Of a stretch of DNA of 64,000 nt, positions 32,678 through 41,898 are shown in pieces (within the stretch, counting starts at the first letter, position 1; each line of letters opens with the position of its first letter). This DNA is from CAZQHK01 sp964593455. GTDB taxonomy: Bacteria > Muiribacteriota > CAYSPT01. The stretch is taken from the NCBI GenBank assembly GCA_964593455.1, contig CAZQHK010000022.1, positions 1 to 64,000 on the forward strand. The letters are read 5' to 3'. Under the pieces are notes generated by a model. It was not told the DNA's origin and searched no databases. It saw only the letters and a program-made list of their open reading frames with translations. The position numbers were made by a program, and so were the translations under genes.

Positions 32678-34809
32678 GCCGGTCTCCCATCACCGTCGTG
32701 GCCATTCTCCTTAAACCTGTAGGTAGAGGGAACAAACCGCACGGCGACCAGGCCTGGTGAGCCGATATTGCTCCTGATGATATCGGCTTCAAACCGGTGG
32801 TCGCCACAGTTTCGTAGCAAAACGACTCCACCCGGTCCACCGGAATATGTACCGGAACCGAGAGAAAACTCCCAGGCGAAATCACCGGTTTCAACGTTGG
32901 ATGGCGCTGAGGATGCAATTACTCCTCCGAGTTTTGCTTTCCTCAATTTGTCAGCTAACCGCAGGGCCGCCCGCACATCAGACACCGATCCGGTAATAAT
33001 AGTTTCAGTATCTTCAATTACCAGTTGTTCGAAGAACGAATCCAGTTCATGCCCAACAGGGAGATGGGGGATATAGCCAATCTGGGTATTGATAAATGCC
33101 ATTTTTCCATCCAGAAAATTCTGATCCTGGCTCGATACCATGTCAGCCAGCCGTTCCGGTCCCGGTTCGCTGCCAAAGAGCAGAAGTGGAAACTCAGCTT
33201 CAAGACAAACGGAAAAACAAAGGTGAAACCCAAAAGCGGCAGTTTCAAACACATTCTCACCCAGAACCAGTAAAACCTCCCCCGGTCCCGCTTTCAACAT
33301 TGAATCGAGAGCAGGGATAAATGATCCCGGCAATCCGCTCAGATATTCCTGACGTTTCTTAAGAGCCGAGGTTAACTCCGGCATGGAAATCACGGTTTGG
33401 GGCCAAAATCTGAAATCGTTTGCCTCTCCGGTCCTTGGTATCGTTTCGGCCTGAACCTGTACTGCTTCAACAGACGGCTCGGCTTCTATAGCTACACCGG
33501 GCAAATCCGGAAGTGGTGTGAGAATCGAAGTCAGCAGGTCGTGATAATATTGAACCAGTTTTGGGACCCTTGCAATCTCCACCTCTTGACTACGTTCCCG
33601 AGGAGCGCGGCTGGCCATTCTCACTTCCTCGCTGGACATGCGGGTGAAATCGCTGGCCGACAGGGCAACAAATGTTCTTCCACTCCAGGGGCTTGAGCGG
33701 TTTATGAGAGGGACCATGGAATCGATGTGGTAGCAGTCAAAGACGGCGGTTTTACTCTCCTGGAAGGCTATCTTCCCGTCTAATAGCCGAATCTCGGCAA
33801 ACTCCGCGGCCATTTTAGAAAACACTTCGGGAAGATGCCGTGAAGGAACATCGCCGAAAAGACCAAACGGTATTACCACGAGTAGGACTTCACCATCGGT
33901 TAAAACCCGAAGCGAATCTTCGGGTATATCATACCGGTCGCGCAGCACCCTGATCTCCCGCCGTACTTCGCGGCAGACCCTGGTAAAATCGTAAACGACC
34001 TCCTCCGGACTATACTGGCTTCCATCAATAGAAATTTTCATCTGCTCCGGGCTGCCGAGAAGTTCCTCGAAAAATTCAATGCACTCCTGCGGTTCGTAAG
34101 CTGCCGACTCGGTCGTAATCATTACCGGCACAAAATCGAAAAGCCGGTCCCTGATAAAATCAACCGCACAGCGCTGCTTGTGGAACAGATAGAAATCACC
34201 CACCGCCCACGGTTGAGCTTTCCCGGGGTCACCGGACATCATGCTGTCCCTGGCTTCGGCAGTAAAACTGAACTGGGAAACCAGGGAATCAAATCCGCGG
34301 CGGGTGAAAACATCATTTCTTTCGGCAAATTCAAAGCCGGATCGAGGAGAAGCCTTGAACAGCTTCCAGGAAAACATTTCCAGCGGTTGCCTATTGACTC
34401 CTTCGCGACGGCGTTGAAGTTCATTCAGGGGAATTGCCAACTCACCCGCTTTGCAACCCGTTTCGGCAGGATCATCCTCCTGCTCGTTTTCCTGAAGGAG
34501 CTTGTTGCCGTACTTACGGTTCAGACTCTCGGCGGCATCTTCATAGGGCACCTTCCTGGCTTTGGCAAAAAGATCGATAAGATCACCCTGCCGGTGGCAT
34601 GTGGCACACAAGAAGATTTTCTTTTCAAGGTCGATCTCCATGTTCCCCTGAATCATCGCTCCGTCGAGAGGGCAGAAGCAGTAGAGTTTGTTACCGGAAA
34701 AGAACATCGAATCAGCTCGAAAGCCGATCTCTTTTATCATCTCTGAAGGATCGATAATCTCGTTCAATTTTTTCAACGACTCTTCAGTGTAACGTTTTGT
34801 TCCGGTCAT
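32674..34809 (-). CDS. Primase-helicase-like protein with degenerate catalytic motifs
   Basis: A 711-residue protein, counted from the ATG at 34809 (a TTG 11 codons earlier is less likely). Residues 40-95 look like the DnaG CHC2 zinc finger: C44, C46, C68 and C71 in YCFCPLDG and FLCATCHRQGDLIDLF, but the DnaG His ligand is Asp49. Residues about 205-400 follow the layout of archaeo-eukaryotic primases (VLTDGEVLLVVIPFG, then NRSSPWSGRTFVALS); the first acidic motif appears to be replaced (VMITTES, 229-235). Residues about 480-700 resemble a DnaB-type RecA fold (VLLVLGENVFETAAFGFHL), with no Walker A Gly-Lys-Ser/Thr, ending EADIIRSNIGSPGLVAVRF as DnaB does. It is probably a non-catalytic relative of primase-helicases. 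The AEP and DnaB assignments are inferences from motif order. Confidence 0.6.
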   Translation of the reverse strand: MTGTKRYTEESLKKLNEIIDPSEMIKEIGFRADSMFFSGNKLYCFCPLDGAMIQGNMEIDLEKKIFLCATCHRQGDLIDLFAKARKVPYEDAAESLNRKYGNKLLQENEQEDDPAETGCKAGELAIPLNELQRRREGVNRQPLEMFSWKLFKASPRSGFEFAERNDVFTRRGFDSLVSQFSFTAEARDSMMSGDPGKAQPWAVGDFYLFHKQRCAVDFIRDRLFDFVPVMITTESAAYEPQECIEFFEELLGSPEQMKISIDGSQYSPEEVVYDFTRVCREVRREIRVLRDRYDIPEDSLRVLTDGEVLLVVIPFGLFGDVPSRHLPEVFSKMAAEFAEIRLLDGKIAFQESKTAVFDCYHIDSMVPLINRSSPWSGRTFVALSASDFTRMSSEEVRMASRAPRERSQEVEIARVPKLVQYYHDLLTSILTPLPDLPGVAIEAEPSVEAVQVQAETIPRTGEANDFRFWPQTVISMPELTSALKKRQEYLSGLPGSFIPALDSMLKAGPGEVLLVLGENVFETAAFGFHLCFSVCLEAEFPLLLFGSEPGPERLADMVSSQDQNFLDGKMAFINTQIGYIPHLPVGHELDSFFEQLVIEDTETIITGSVSDVRAALRLADKLRKAKLGGVIASSAPSNVETGDFAWEFSLGSGTYSGGPGGVVLLRNCGDHRFEADIIRSNIGSPGLVAVRFVPSTYRFKENGHDGDGRPA

Positions 34810-34840
34810 GGAATTCAATTTTCCCTTTTTCCAAGCAATC

Positions 34841-35021
34841 AACCTGAAAACTGCAGCTGGCTTCGTCGCGAGGCGAAGGAAATGGCCGCAGATACAAGGC
34901 GCGCGACCGAAACCACCCGGAGCTGTAATGCATATTACAGCGAGGCTGGCTGACCGAACGCAACGCAGTAGCTGTGGTCAGTTCAGAGCCGCAGCAGAAT
35001 GTCTACTGCAGTTTTCGGGTT
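34841..35021 (+). repeat. Inverted-repeat element, copy B
   Basis: A 181-bp element. The arms are 34841-34856 and 35006-35021 and match at 15 of 16 positions (core GAAAACTGCAG), unrelated to the arms of copies A and C. The interior has the shared blocks AATGGCCGCAGATACAAGGC and CGCAACGCAGTAGCTGTGG and a central palindrome GCTGTAATGCATATTACAGC whose sequence also differs from the other copies. It lies between the primase-helicase-like gene and tmRNA. Confidence 0.85.
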
Positions 35022-35121
35022 AAAGGTTCTCCAAATCTATCGTTATTATAACCTGAGCCCATGCAGCCGTCAACGCACAGGACCTGCATTGTTACCTCGA
35101 AAGACGCTTGCTAATCTCACG

Positions 35122-35151
35122 TTGACCAATCGTCGTTTTGTGATGTATACT
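35122..35151 (+). promoter_or_regulatory. tmRNA promoter
   Basis: TTGACC (35122-35127), 18 bases, TATACT (35146-35151). Transcription would start near 35158, about 50 bases before the mature 5' end of tmRNA. Confidence 0.7.
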
Positions 35152-35209
35152 GGAAATGTGAGTACATTGGCAGCGAGAAGGAAAGCACGTTTTCAGTTTG
35201 TGATATTTT

Positions 35210-35563
35210 GGGGACGATCAGGGTTCGACGGATAAAGTGAATTCTGGAGTGCGAGCCGAGGTTCCGCCTCCCTCGTTAAACCGGTGGAAACTAAATGTAC
35301 TTGCAGATCAAGAACTAGCACTGGCTGCCTAAATAGTGCAGCCACGCCCTTGCGGCCGTTTCCTGCGCGAGCGTAAAGGGCGCCATCTAAGCAGGGTACT
35401 GCCGGCCGGCTCTATTCCCGGCCGCCGGTGGGAAAACCAGGGAATTAGCTCACGAGGATCTCGTTGGCGGGAGCCTCCGAAAGCGAAACTAAAACGTCGA
35501 CTACGCTCGTAGGACTCCTGTCGGAGCTTTTTTCGGACGCGGGTTCGATTCCCGCCGTCTCCA
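35210..35563 (+). ncRNA. ssrA: Transfer-messenger RNA (tmRNA)
   Basis: tmRNA rescues stalled ribosomes and tags the unfinished protein. The 5' end GGGGACG (35210-35216) pairs with CGTCTCC (35556-35562) in the acceptor stem, with discriminator A at 35563. The T arm is CGGGTTCGATTCCCG. GGTTCGACGG near the 5' end is the usual tmRNA signature. The tag frame ends GCA GAT CAA GAA CTA GCA CTG GCT GCC TAA (35303-35332), that is ADQELALAA, probably preceded by VL if translation resumes at the GTA at 35297 after TAAAT. CCA is not encoded (TGG follows). The length of 354 is normal. Antisense frames over this gene are spurious. Confidence 0.93.
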
Positions 35564-35638
35564 TGGGTATATTTCCTGAACATTGTCAAGAAGTAACGTA
35601 ACATCAAGCCGTACCTGTCGACTATGGTGCGGCTGCCT

Positions 35639-37012
35639 TTATATCTGCCAGGTGCTCTCTGATTTATCGATACTCCAGCCCAGAAGCCCTTTTGAAAGCC
35701 ATACCCGGTAACCGCATCCGAGACGAGGAGAGTAGGAAATAGCTATATCTACAACCGCTTTTTTGTTTTCTATATCAATTTTTCTAAATGAAATCGTGGC
35801 GGACTTTTCCCCGAATTTTGCGGTCACTTTTTTCTTGATCTTGGCTATATCACCGTCCAAACGTTCCAATCGGCGGCTCACTTCTTTAGCTTTTTCACTC
35901 TTACCGGTCTCGGAGTACATCGTGGCAAGTTGACGGTAGACGGCCAGGTGATCAATTACATAATCCACTCTCACGTCAAGATGTGTAAAACTTCCCGGTA
36001 GGAATTCCTCATCTGAAGATAGAATTTGCTGACAGATTTCAATTGCTTTTCCGAACTCTTTGCGAATTTGATGGAGATTTGCAATTCTGCGCAGGATTTC
36101 CCGGTCATATCCGTATCCGAGATACCCTCCGTGGCCCTCGGTGTGCCATCCTTGAGCGGGATAGAGTTCAGTAAACGTTTGGTAGACCGCCAACGCGCTG
36201 TCATATTGTTTCCGGTTGGCAAATTCCTCACCGGTCAAAGCCAGCCTCATCAATGCATCTCCCGCCTGCCGGCTGCCCGGATAGTTCCGAGCGAGGAGGC
36301 CGAATCCGCCAAGAGCACCGGGCACGTCGTCTATCTCTCTATAATTTTCCGACATCCTCCACAACGCCTCCGAAACGTTACCACCTTCCGGGAATTTATC
36401 CAGGTACGCCCGGTATGCGGCAATTGCCTTCCGGGGGTCTTTAAGGCTGTTCTCATAAATCAATGCGACTTTCCACAGGGCTTGAGACCGATAATAATCG
36501 GATTCATTCGCCAACTGCCGGTACTTATCCACCGCTTCTTCCGGTGTGATACGAGAGAGTTTTTCGAATTCACACTCTATTATTCTCCATTTGGTGTGGC
36601 CGGCTGAACGCGGAGTACAATCGGGAAACATATTCAGGAATCGCCGTGATTCTTCCAGGGCTTCTTCAAACCTGTTCCGGCCAAAAAGCTCCTGGGCGAT
36701 CCATGACTGTGCGCTTTGCGCTTCACCGCTTACGGGATATTTCTCTATGTAGCTTTTACGCTCTTTAATAGTTTCATCAACTCTTCCCAGGCTGTACAAA
36801 GCGTTGGCCAGGTCACGCCGGGCCCGTTCGGCACAACCGGACTCGGGATATTTTTCGATGACCTCCCTGAGAATAGTGATTTGTTCATCGCCATACTTCT
36901 CCCAGGCTTCGTAGAGGAGCTTGACAGCCGCCTTGGGATCACGAGAATATCCAACAGTTGCCATACATAAAACTAAAAACAGCGCCAGACCAAAAACTAT
37001 CCACTTTTTCAT
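35639..37012 (-). CDS. Secreted TPR-repeat protein
   Basis: An exported protein of about 457 residues: MKKWIVFGLALFLVLCMATVG is the signal peptide. Six or more TPR-like units follow, of the type DPRKAIAAYRAYLDKFPEG and KYDSALAVYQTFTELYPAQG. The pattern resembles YbgF/CpoB and BamD-type outer-membrane assembly partners. The last 90 residues form a beta-rich tail (ATISFRKIDIENKKAVVDIA) of unknown kind. The ATG at 37012 is preferred, with GGGGTGAG 4 bases upstream; upstream codons add a non-signal stretch. It lies downstream of the tmRNA on the opposite strand. Confidence 0.75.
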   Translation of the reverse strand: MKKWIVFGLALFLVLCMATVGYSRDPKAAVKLLYEAWEKYGDEQITILREVIEKYPESGCAERARRDLANALYSLGRVDETIKERKSYIEKYPVSGEAQSAQSWIAQELFGRNRFEEALEESRRFLNMFPDCTPRSAGHTKWRIIECEFEKLSRITPEEAVDKYRQLANESDYYRSQALWKVALIYENSLKDPRKAIAAYRAYLDKFPEGGNVSEALWRMSENYREIDDVPGALGGFGLLARNYPGSRQAGDALMRLALTGEEFANRKQYDSALAVYQTFTELYPAQGWHTEGHGGYLGYGYDREILRRIANLHQIRKEFGKAIEICQQILSSDEEFLPGSFTHLDVRVDYVIDHLAVYRQLATMYSETGKSEKAKEVSRRLERLDGDIAKIKKKVTAKFGEKSATISFRKIDIENKKAVVDIAISYSPRLGCGYRVWLSKGLLGWSIDKSESTWQI

Positions 37013-37250
37013 AATTCTCACCCCAAAAAGCATAATACCGTATTTGCCCAAAATAATTCACCAGTCGTCTGAAATCAAAATCTCCAACCTCACTTTAAGA
37101 ATAACAGTTTCGAATTTCAAGCATATCAAACAGGACATTAGTGAGATTATCACTCGGCTCTACTCGGCTCTACATTGTAAGAATAAGAAAACGCATAGTA
37201 TTCCTGAGATCTACGTCTCTAATTAGATGTATTTTAAGGTTCTCCCAAAT
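37013..37250. other. Non-coding stretch between divergent genes
   Basis: No gene seen. The sequence is AT-rich and contains a short tandem CTCGGCTCTA (two units near 37151-37170). Confidence 0.4.
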
Positions 37251-37289
37251 TTGACGAACCAGGCCATTAACGGATATACTTTTAATGGC
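37251..37289 (+). promoter_or_regulatory. Promoter with dyad overlapping the -10 box
   Basis: TTGACG (37251-37256), 18 bases, TATACT (37275-37280). An inverted repeat GCCATTAA / TTAATGGC (37263-37270 and 37282-37289) flanks the -10 box, the layout of a repressor site. The gene starts 65 bases further on. Confidence 0.6.
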
Positions 37290-37354
37290 TGATTTCATAG
37301 CACCTGGCCAACCTGTAAAGCGAGGTGTTTCATGGTGATTGGGCTTGACTCAAA

Positions 37355-39943
37355 ATGAGCAGACATTTCATGATTATTGACCTCGATAAAATGAACGACC
37401 TGCTGGGCCGGCTCGATAGTATAAAAAGCCAACTCAACAGCTTGATGAAAGACTCTGCCCGGGACAAACGCGAGTTCAAGGCCATTAAACTACGTCTTAA
37501 CACCTACAACCATAAAAACAATCGGATACAGGAAGGTATCCGGAAGTTTTCCGAGTATCGGGTCCTGGAAACTCTGCTGAGCAACTTAAGCAGCCAGATT
37601 AAGCACCTGAAACAGGAGTTCAAAGAAGATCGCACCGGCCTGGATGATCTCAAAAGCGATCTCGAAAACCACGCCGGTACACTTGATAAACTGACTGAGA
37701 AAATCAGCGGTTTGGAGCTTAACAAGGCAGCCCTTGACCAGGATTTTATTTCTCTGATAAGTGTCACTGAAGTTCTTAAAAACCTGGAGCCGCTCGATAA
37801 AACAACTGCTGTTTTTCAAGCTATCGGACATCTCAAACCTTCGTTTAAAGAAACGTACATCAAACGGGAAGAACGGAAACTTCGCGTGGAACTCGAGTTT
37901 AATCCGGTGTCAATGAGAATACCGGAAGAAGTGTTTTCGATCGAGGAAACATCCATGGCTCCCTTATGCCTGGAATTTCAATCACAACCGGTTGCCCAGG
38001 TATATGTAAACCATGATTTTGAACCTGTTCCCAAAAAACAAATTCTTCGTGAATACCAACAGCAAGAGGTTCCAATCGAACTGCTTGAAGTCGAGCCTGA
38101 ACCAGTTCCCGCGTTCTCATTTTTCCGGCCGACACGAGTACTTGACGATCCCTTTGAGGAGACAGGCTACTTAAAACCGCCCTCCCCCATTTGCCGCGTG
38201 GCCGGCGAAACACCGGACAGTGCTCCGGTCGCTTTGCCGCCATCGGCTGTCGCTACCGCCCAGAGAGAGGCTTGCTTCCGCCACGACTTCGTTTTCTGTC
38301 CGGGCTCACTCAGGGCAGCCCTCCCCTTAAAAAGTCCGGGGCCAGCCGGTGAATATTCAGAAGATCTTACCGTTCAGGCCGTTTACCGGCCACTGATGCT
38401 TCCGGCGATACCAGCCGCCATTATCCCGCCGACGATTACCATTGAGAGAGATCCAGGTCTCTGCGTGCTGGTGGTGAAACCAAAAAATACCACTCCTCTA
38501 CAGATAGAAACCGGTTTCGTTCAGCGCCTGCGTTCCGGGGATCTTTGCCTCGATAACCTGATAGCTGAAGTGGAGCCAATGGATACCGGATTTTTCCAGT
38601 CCTTCCAGCCTCAGCCACGGCTTCCTTACACCGAGGAAGAACGCCGGTATCTGGCATACCATCCGAGACTGGTACGGGAACAGGTGCAGGAAAAAATCGA
38701 CCAGGCTCTGGAAACTCTTGTCCATGATTACCTGGTCCCCATTGGTAATAACACCCGGGGAAAAGCCGGCGAGTGGTCCAGGGCAACCGTTTCGCACGGA
38801 AAACGCTGCTCCTCTTATATGAGGGACAGGATGAGATGGGTGGCCAGAAACCCCCGCTATCTTGCCCTGTTCCTGGCTTCCATCGTTTGGATTTTTGAGC
38901 CTAATGTGATCGCCCATACCACCATTCAGTACCAATCTACACCGGTGCACCGCGGGACCATAGCCAGCCTTTACCGGCCTGAGACCCGGGTGTTGGAGAA
39001 GACGGAACCGGAACCGGCAGAAAATGCAGACATGACCGGAACCGGACTCCATCCTGTTTTTTTCTGCCTGGAACAGATCGAAACCCTTCGTGACCGGTTA
39101 TCCGGACTCTGTCGCGACGGCTTCCGGATAGTGTCTTCCCTCGTGGAAAACCAGAGGCAGATCCTCAATCCCGGCAAGGATAAAATTGCGCAGCCTGTTG
39201 CCAGGCTACCGCAAAAGAAGATAGAGGACCGGCCGTCTCTTGAGAAAACCACTGACAAAACCCCTCAAGAACTTATTTCAGGCGGCAGGGCACTGATCAA
39301 TCCGGTTAGTGCCTCCGGCAACGGTACCGGAGAAAACAGTACCCGCATCATCTATATAGCCGGTTTCAAAAATCCCAGGAACAGGATTTTCAGCAAAAAT
39401 GTAAAGGTGACACACGACGGACATCTCATCCACATTAACGGTGTTCCACACGTCATCCACTGGGCCGCGCCGATAGGGAAATCAAAACCGGAGGAACTGG
39501 TGGAACCACTGGAGGACATTATCAAGAAAAGAAACTTTTCCTTGACCGCCCTGACCGCTATTTACATCAGCAACGAGCAATATGCCTTGTACCAGCGGGA
39601 GATAGCCAGAATTCTCTCCGGCAAATCGATGCCTAAAAAGCTTTCCCGCAACCTGAGAAAAAACCTGTGTCACCGGTTCACCTACGGTCTTGTTTCCAAG
39701 CGCTACAACCCGCGTTTTGAGAAATACACTATCTGGATTCCTCAGTGCGATGCGCCGGTAGCTTTCAAGCAATGGCATAAAGGATGGGGGAACAATGATC
39801 CATCCTTCAACAGGTCAAAGCTGCTCATCAATCCCTTCCGGAAAAAACCATCCCGCGAACAGATGAACAATGTACTTTTGACCGCCGGAACCCATCAAGG
39901 ATATGCGGTTGTTCACGCTAAAACGGCGGGAAAGCAATTGTAG
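37355..39943 (+). CDS. Large orphan protein with coiled coil and low-complexity middle
   Basis: An 862-residue protein of no family I know. Residues 1-150 form coiled coils (MNDLLGRLDSIKSQLNSLM, FKAIKLRLNTYNHKNNRIQ). Residues 150-480 are Glu/Pro-rich with repeated EPVP-like pieces and look disordered. A hydrophobic segment at about 502-517 (RYLALFLASIVWIFEP) could be a single membrane pass. The last 210 residues look folded (STRIIYIAGFKNPRNRIFS, HVIHWAAPIGKSKPEELVE, then a basic Asn/Arg-rich end). Composition matches the neighbours, so no sign of recent transfer. It has its own promoter with a dyad. The role is unknown; a spanning or tethering protein is possible. Confidence 0.6.
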   Translation: MSRHFMIIDLDKMNDLLGRLDSIKSQLNSLMKDSARDKREFKAIKLRLNTYNHKNNRIQEGIRKFSEYRVLETLLSNLSSQIKHLKQEFKEDRTGLDDLKSDLENHAGTLDKLTEKISGLELNKAALDQDFISLISVTEVLKNLEPLDKTTAVFQAIGHLKPSFKETYIKREERKLRVELEFNPVSMRIPEEVFSIEETSMAPLCLEFQSQPVAQVYVNHDFEPVPKKQILREYQQQEVPIELLEVEPEPVPAFSFFRPTRVLDDPFEETGYLKPPSPICRVAGETPDSAPVALPPSAVATAQREACFRHDFVFCPGSLRAALPLKSPGPAGEYSEDLTVQAVYRPLMLPAIPAAIIPPTITIERDPGLCVLVVKPKNTTPLQIETGFVQRLRSGDLCLDNLIAEVEPMDTGFFQSFQPQPRLPYTEEERRYLAYHPRLVREQVQEKIDQALETLVHDYLVPIGNNTRGKAGEWSRATVSHGKRCSSYMRDRMRWVARNPRYLALFLASIVWIFEPNVIAHTTIQYQSTPVHRGTIASLYRPETRVLEKTEPEPAENADMTGTGLHPVFFCLEQIETLRDRLSGLCRDGFRIVSSLVENQRQILNPGKDKIAQPVARLPQKKIEDRPSLEKTTDKTPQELISGGRALINPVSASGNGTGENSTRIIYIAGFKNPRNRIFSKNVKVTHDGHLIHINGVPHVIHWAAPIGKSKPEELVEPLEDIIKKRNFSLTALTAIYISNEQYALYQREIARILSGKSMPKKLSRNLRKNLCHRFTYGLVSKRYNPRFEKYTIWIPQCDAPVAFKQWHKGWGNNDPSFNRSKLLINPFRKKPSREQMNNVLLTAGTHQGYAVVHAKTAGKQL

Positions 39944-39974
39944 ACTGTGACTGGCTTTGGCTGAGGCTGACAGC

Positions 39975-40844
39975 CTAATCGTTTTGTTCGACTTCCTCGG
40001 ATTCCTCTTCTTCGGACTCCTTCTGGTACTGCGTAATACAGTCCGGTAATGGAAGATTGGTTTTCACAGCCATGTTTTTCTCCTGAATATGCTCTTCCAG
40101 GATGACAATCCTGGTCTCCGAATAGGGGTGGGTGGCAAACAAGGCTAAAAACCTGGAATCGTGTTTTCGTTTTTGCATGTGTTTAAAGAAATCAGTCGAT
40201 CCGGAAACGTGCCCGTAGGTCTTTTCAAGCAACTCCAGGCCGTAAGAATCGGCACGGGTTTCCTGGTATTTCGAGAATCCCGCTTCAACGCTGCCGAGCA
40301 GGCCCTGAAACCATCGAGACACCGAGCTTTGCTCGCCAAACACAATAACCGACACAATAGAGAACAACAGGCTTCTGCCTATCCGCAAAAGGTGGTCCCG
40401 ATTGATGAAATGCCCCAGCTCGTGCGCCAGGATCATGGCCATTTCGTTTTCCGACTGTATCACCTCCAGCAGACCAGAGCAAACGACGATATGCCCACCA
40501 GGTAGTGCGTAGGCGTTCGCTTCGTCGCTATCCACCAGGTGTACCCGGTAATCAACCGGCTGTTTCTCCATCTTTTCCTGGAGACGGTCAAGTATTCCCT
40601 GGAGATAGACGTCGGTTTCCGAATCAGGCTCCGCTCCTTCGTAGAGAGATGAATAAAAGGAACCGATTTTCCGCTCGACTCGGGGTGAAATGTGTGGAAC
40701 AATCAGGTGAACGAGTAATCCAAGAATCACGTACAGGAGGACCAGGGCTCCAAGAATCCCTCCAGCTAGCGTCACGAGTTCTTTCAAGGGATGCGTATCG
40801 GATACGTTGTTGTTGCCTTCGATGGATTTTGGTACGAATTCCAT
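39975..40844 (-). CDS. M48-family zinc metalloprotease, membrane-anchored
   Basis: A membrane-bound peptidase of the HtpX/BepA/Ste24 group. Residues 21-50 form a membrane segment. HELGH at 141-145 gives two zinc His and the catalytic Glu; the third ligand is Glu in KYQETRADSYGLEL at about 198. The propeptide-like DSDEANAYALPGGHIVV and the substrate-groove THPYSETRI near the end are also typical. About 289 residues. It likely clears misfolded envelope proteins. Its ATG shares a base with the stop of the upstream YbjQ-like gene (TGATG), so the two are coupled. Confidence 0.9.
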   Translation of the reverse strand: MEFVPKSIEGNNNVSDTHPLKELVTLAGGILGALVLLYVILGLLVHLIVPHISPRVERKIGSFYSSLYEGAEPDSETDVYLQGILDRLQEKMEKQPVDYRVHLVDSDEANAYALPGGHIVVCSGLLEVIQSENEMAMILAHELGHFINRDHLLRIGRSLLFSIVSVIVFGEQSSVSRWFQGLLGSVEAGFSKYQETRADSYGLELLEKTYGHVSGSTDFFKHMQKRKHDSRFLALFATHPYSETRIVILEEHIQEKNMAVKTNLPLPDCITQYQKESEEEESEEVEQND

Positions 40845-41335
40845 CAGATATTCTTGTACTTGATAGCGGTCCCGTAGGCAAAAGCCTCGACACTGCCAAT
40901 GGATTTTTTCCCTGATTGTTTCGCGATAGTGGCGGTTTCCAAGCGCAAATTGACGATGATGTCGGCCGCGGCCGCCTTCTTTTTCATCCGCAGAACGGCT
41001 TCCCTCCGAGCCCGGTCGATCAGCGTTTCATACGATTTGATGCGGCCGCCGACTATGTTCCTCAACATGGCCAACAGTTGTTTAAAATGATCTTGCCCGA
41101 TAACCACACTGCCCGAAACTAACCAGGCCATCTCCACGTTCTCATCCGAAACCACCTGTTTGGCAATGGTCACAGCCGGTTTATTAAGATACATCGCCTC
41201 ACGATTCTCGATGGATTTGTAATGTCTGGATTCAGTGATTTTCCCGGTAGTGTAGAACACGGCAAATATGAGAATAGGAAACCAGATGGGAGCGAGAGGG
41301 AGGATTATGTCCAGAAAAAATGACCCGTTTTCCAT
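40844..41335 (-). CDS. Membrane-anchored YbjQ-like protein
   Basis: A 163-residue protein with an N-terminal membrane segment (LAPIWFPILIFAVFYTTGK) and a YbjQ/UPF0145 domain: MLRNIVGGRIKSYETLIDRA, and SVEAFAYGTAIKYK at the end. This family was once called heavy-metal-binding; its true role is unclear. It is coupled to the M48 protease and follows a second, soluble YbjQ protein by 56 bp, so all three form an operon, possibly for protein quality control at the membrane. Confidence 0.82.
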   Translation of the reverse strand: MENGSFFLDIILPLAPIWFPILIFAVFYTTGKITESRHYKSIENREAMYLNKPAVTIAKQVVSDENVEMAWLVSGSVVIGQDHFKQLLAMLRNIVGGRIKSYETLIDRARREAVLRMKKKAAAADIIVNLRLETATIAKQSGKKSIGSVEAFAYGTAIKYKNI

Positions 41336-41391
41336 ACACGTTCACCCATACTTTCGTTCAGGTAACAATGCCGCCTCGCCTTCAGAGACGG

Positions 41392-41706
41392 CTATTCGAT
41401 CTTAACCGCGGTGCCGTAAGCGAAAAGCTCCGCGGCTCCCTGTGCTACTGAAGATGTCGCGTACCGGACATTGACGATAGCATTGGCGCCCACCTTGTGA
41501 GCCTGCGCAATCATCCGATTGGTCGCTTCCTGCCGTGACTCCTGCAGAAGCTCAGTGTACCCTTTCAACTCGCCGCCCACCAGGTTTTTTAAGCCGGCCA
41601 TTATATCTTTACCCAGGTGTTTGGCCCTGATAGTGCTTCCAGTTACAAGCCCGTAGTGCTCCACGATTTGCTTTCCGGGAATCGTTTCGATATTAGTTAG
41701 TATCAC
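41392..41706 (-). CDS. YbjQ family protein (UPF0145)
   Basis: A 104-residue soluble YbjQ: TIPGKQIVEHYGLVTGSTI, LKNLVGGELKGYTELLQESR, GANAIVNVRYATSSVAQGA and a final AFAYGTAVKIE-like end. These are the family hallmarks and the length is normal. YbjQ forms pentamers; no biochemical role is settled. It starts the operon with the membrane-bound YbjQ and the M48 protease. Confidence 0.93.
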   Translation of the reverse strand: MILTNIETIPGKQIVEHYGLVTGSTIRAKHLGKDIMAGLKNLVGGELKGYTELLQESRQEATNRMIAQAHKVGANAIVNVRYATSSVAQGAAELFAYGTAVKIE

Positions 41707-41898
41707 TGTTCCACCTCCACACCAGCGTAGTGTTGCCCGGATCCGACGGGCATAAAAGAGTGTAATCCTTGTTGCCCCACTCTGTCAAATAGAGGATAAT
41801 TATCCCGGACCAAAACCTACACACTTTTCAGCAGCGTTGCCACCTTCCAGAAAAAGCGGTACCATTACCAGGCAGTTTTCTTCGAGGAGTTGAATACA

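Noticed and set aside
34808..35023. 71-codon plus-strand frame
   Set aside because: It reads through repeat copy B and has no family match.
35329..35607. 92-codon frame on the minus strand
   Set aside because: It lies antisense to tmRNA; the RNA gene explains the sequence.
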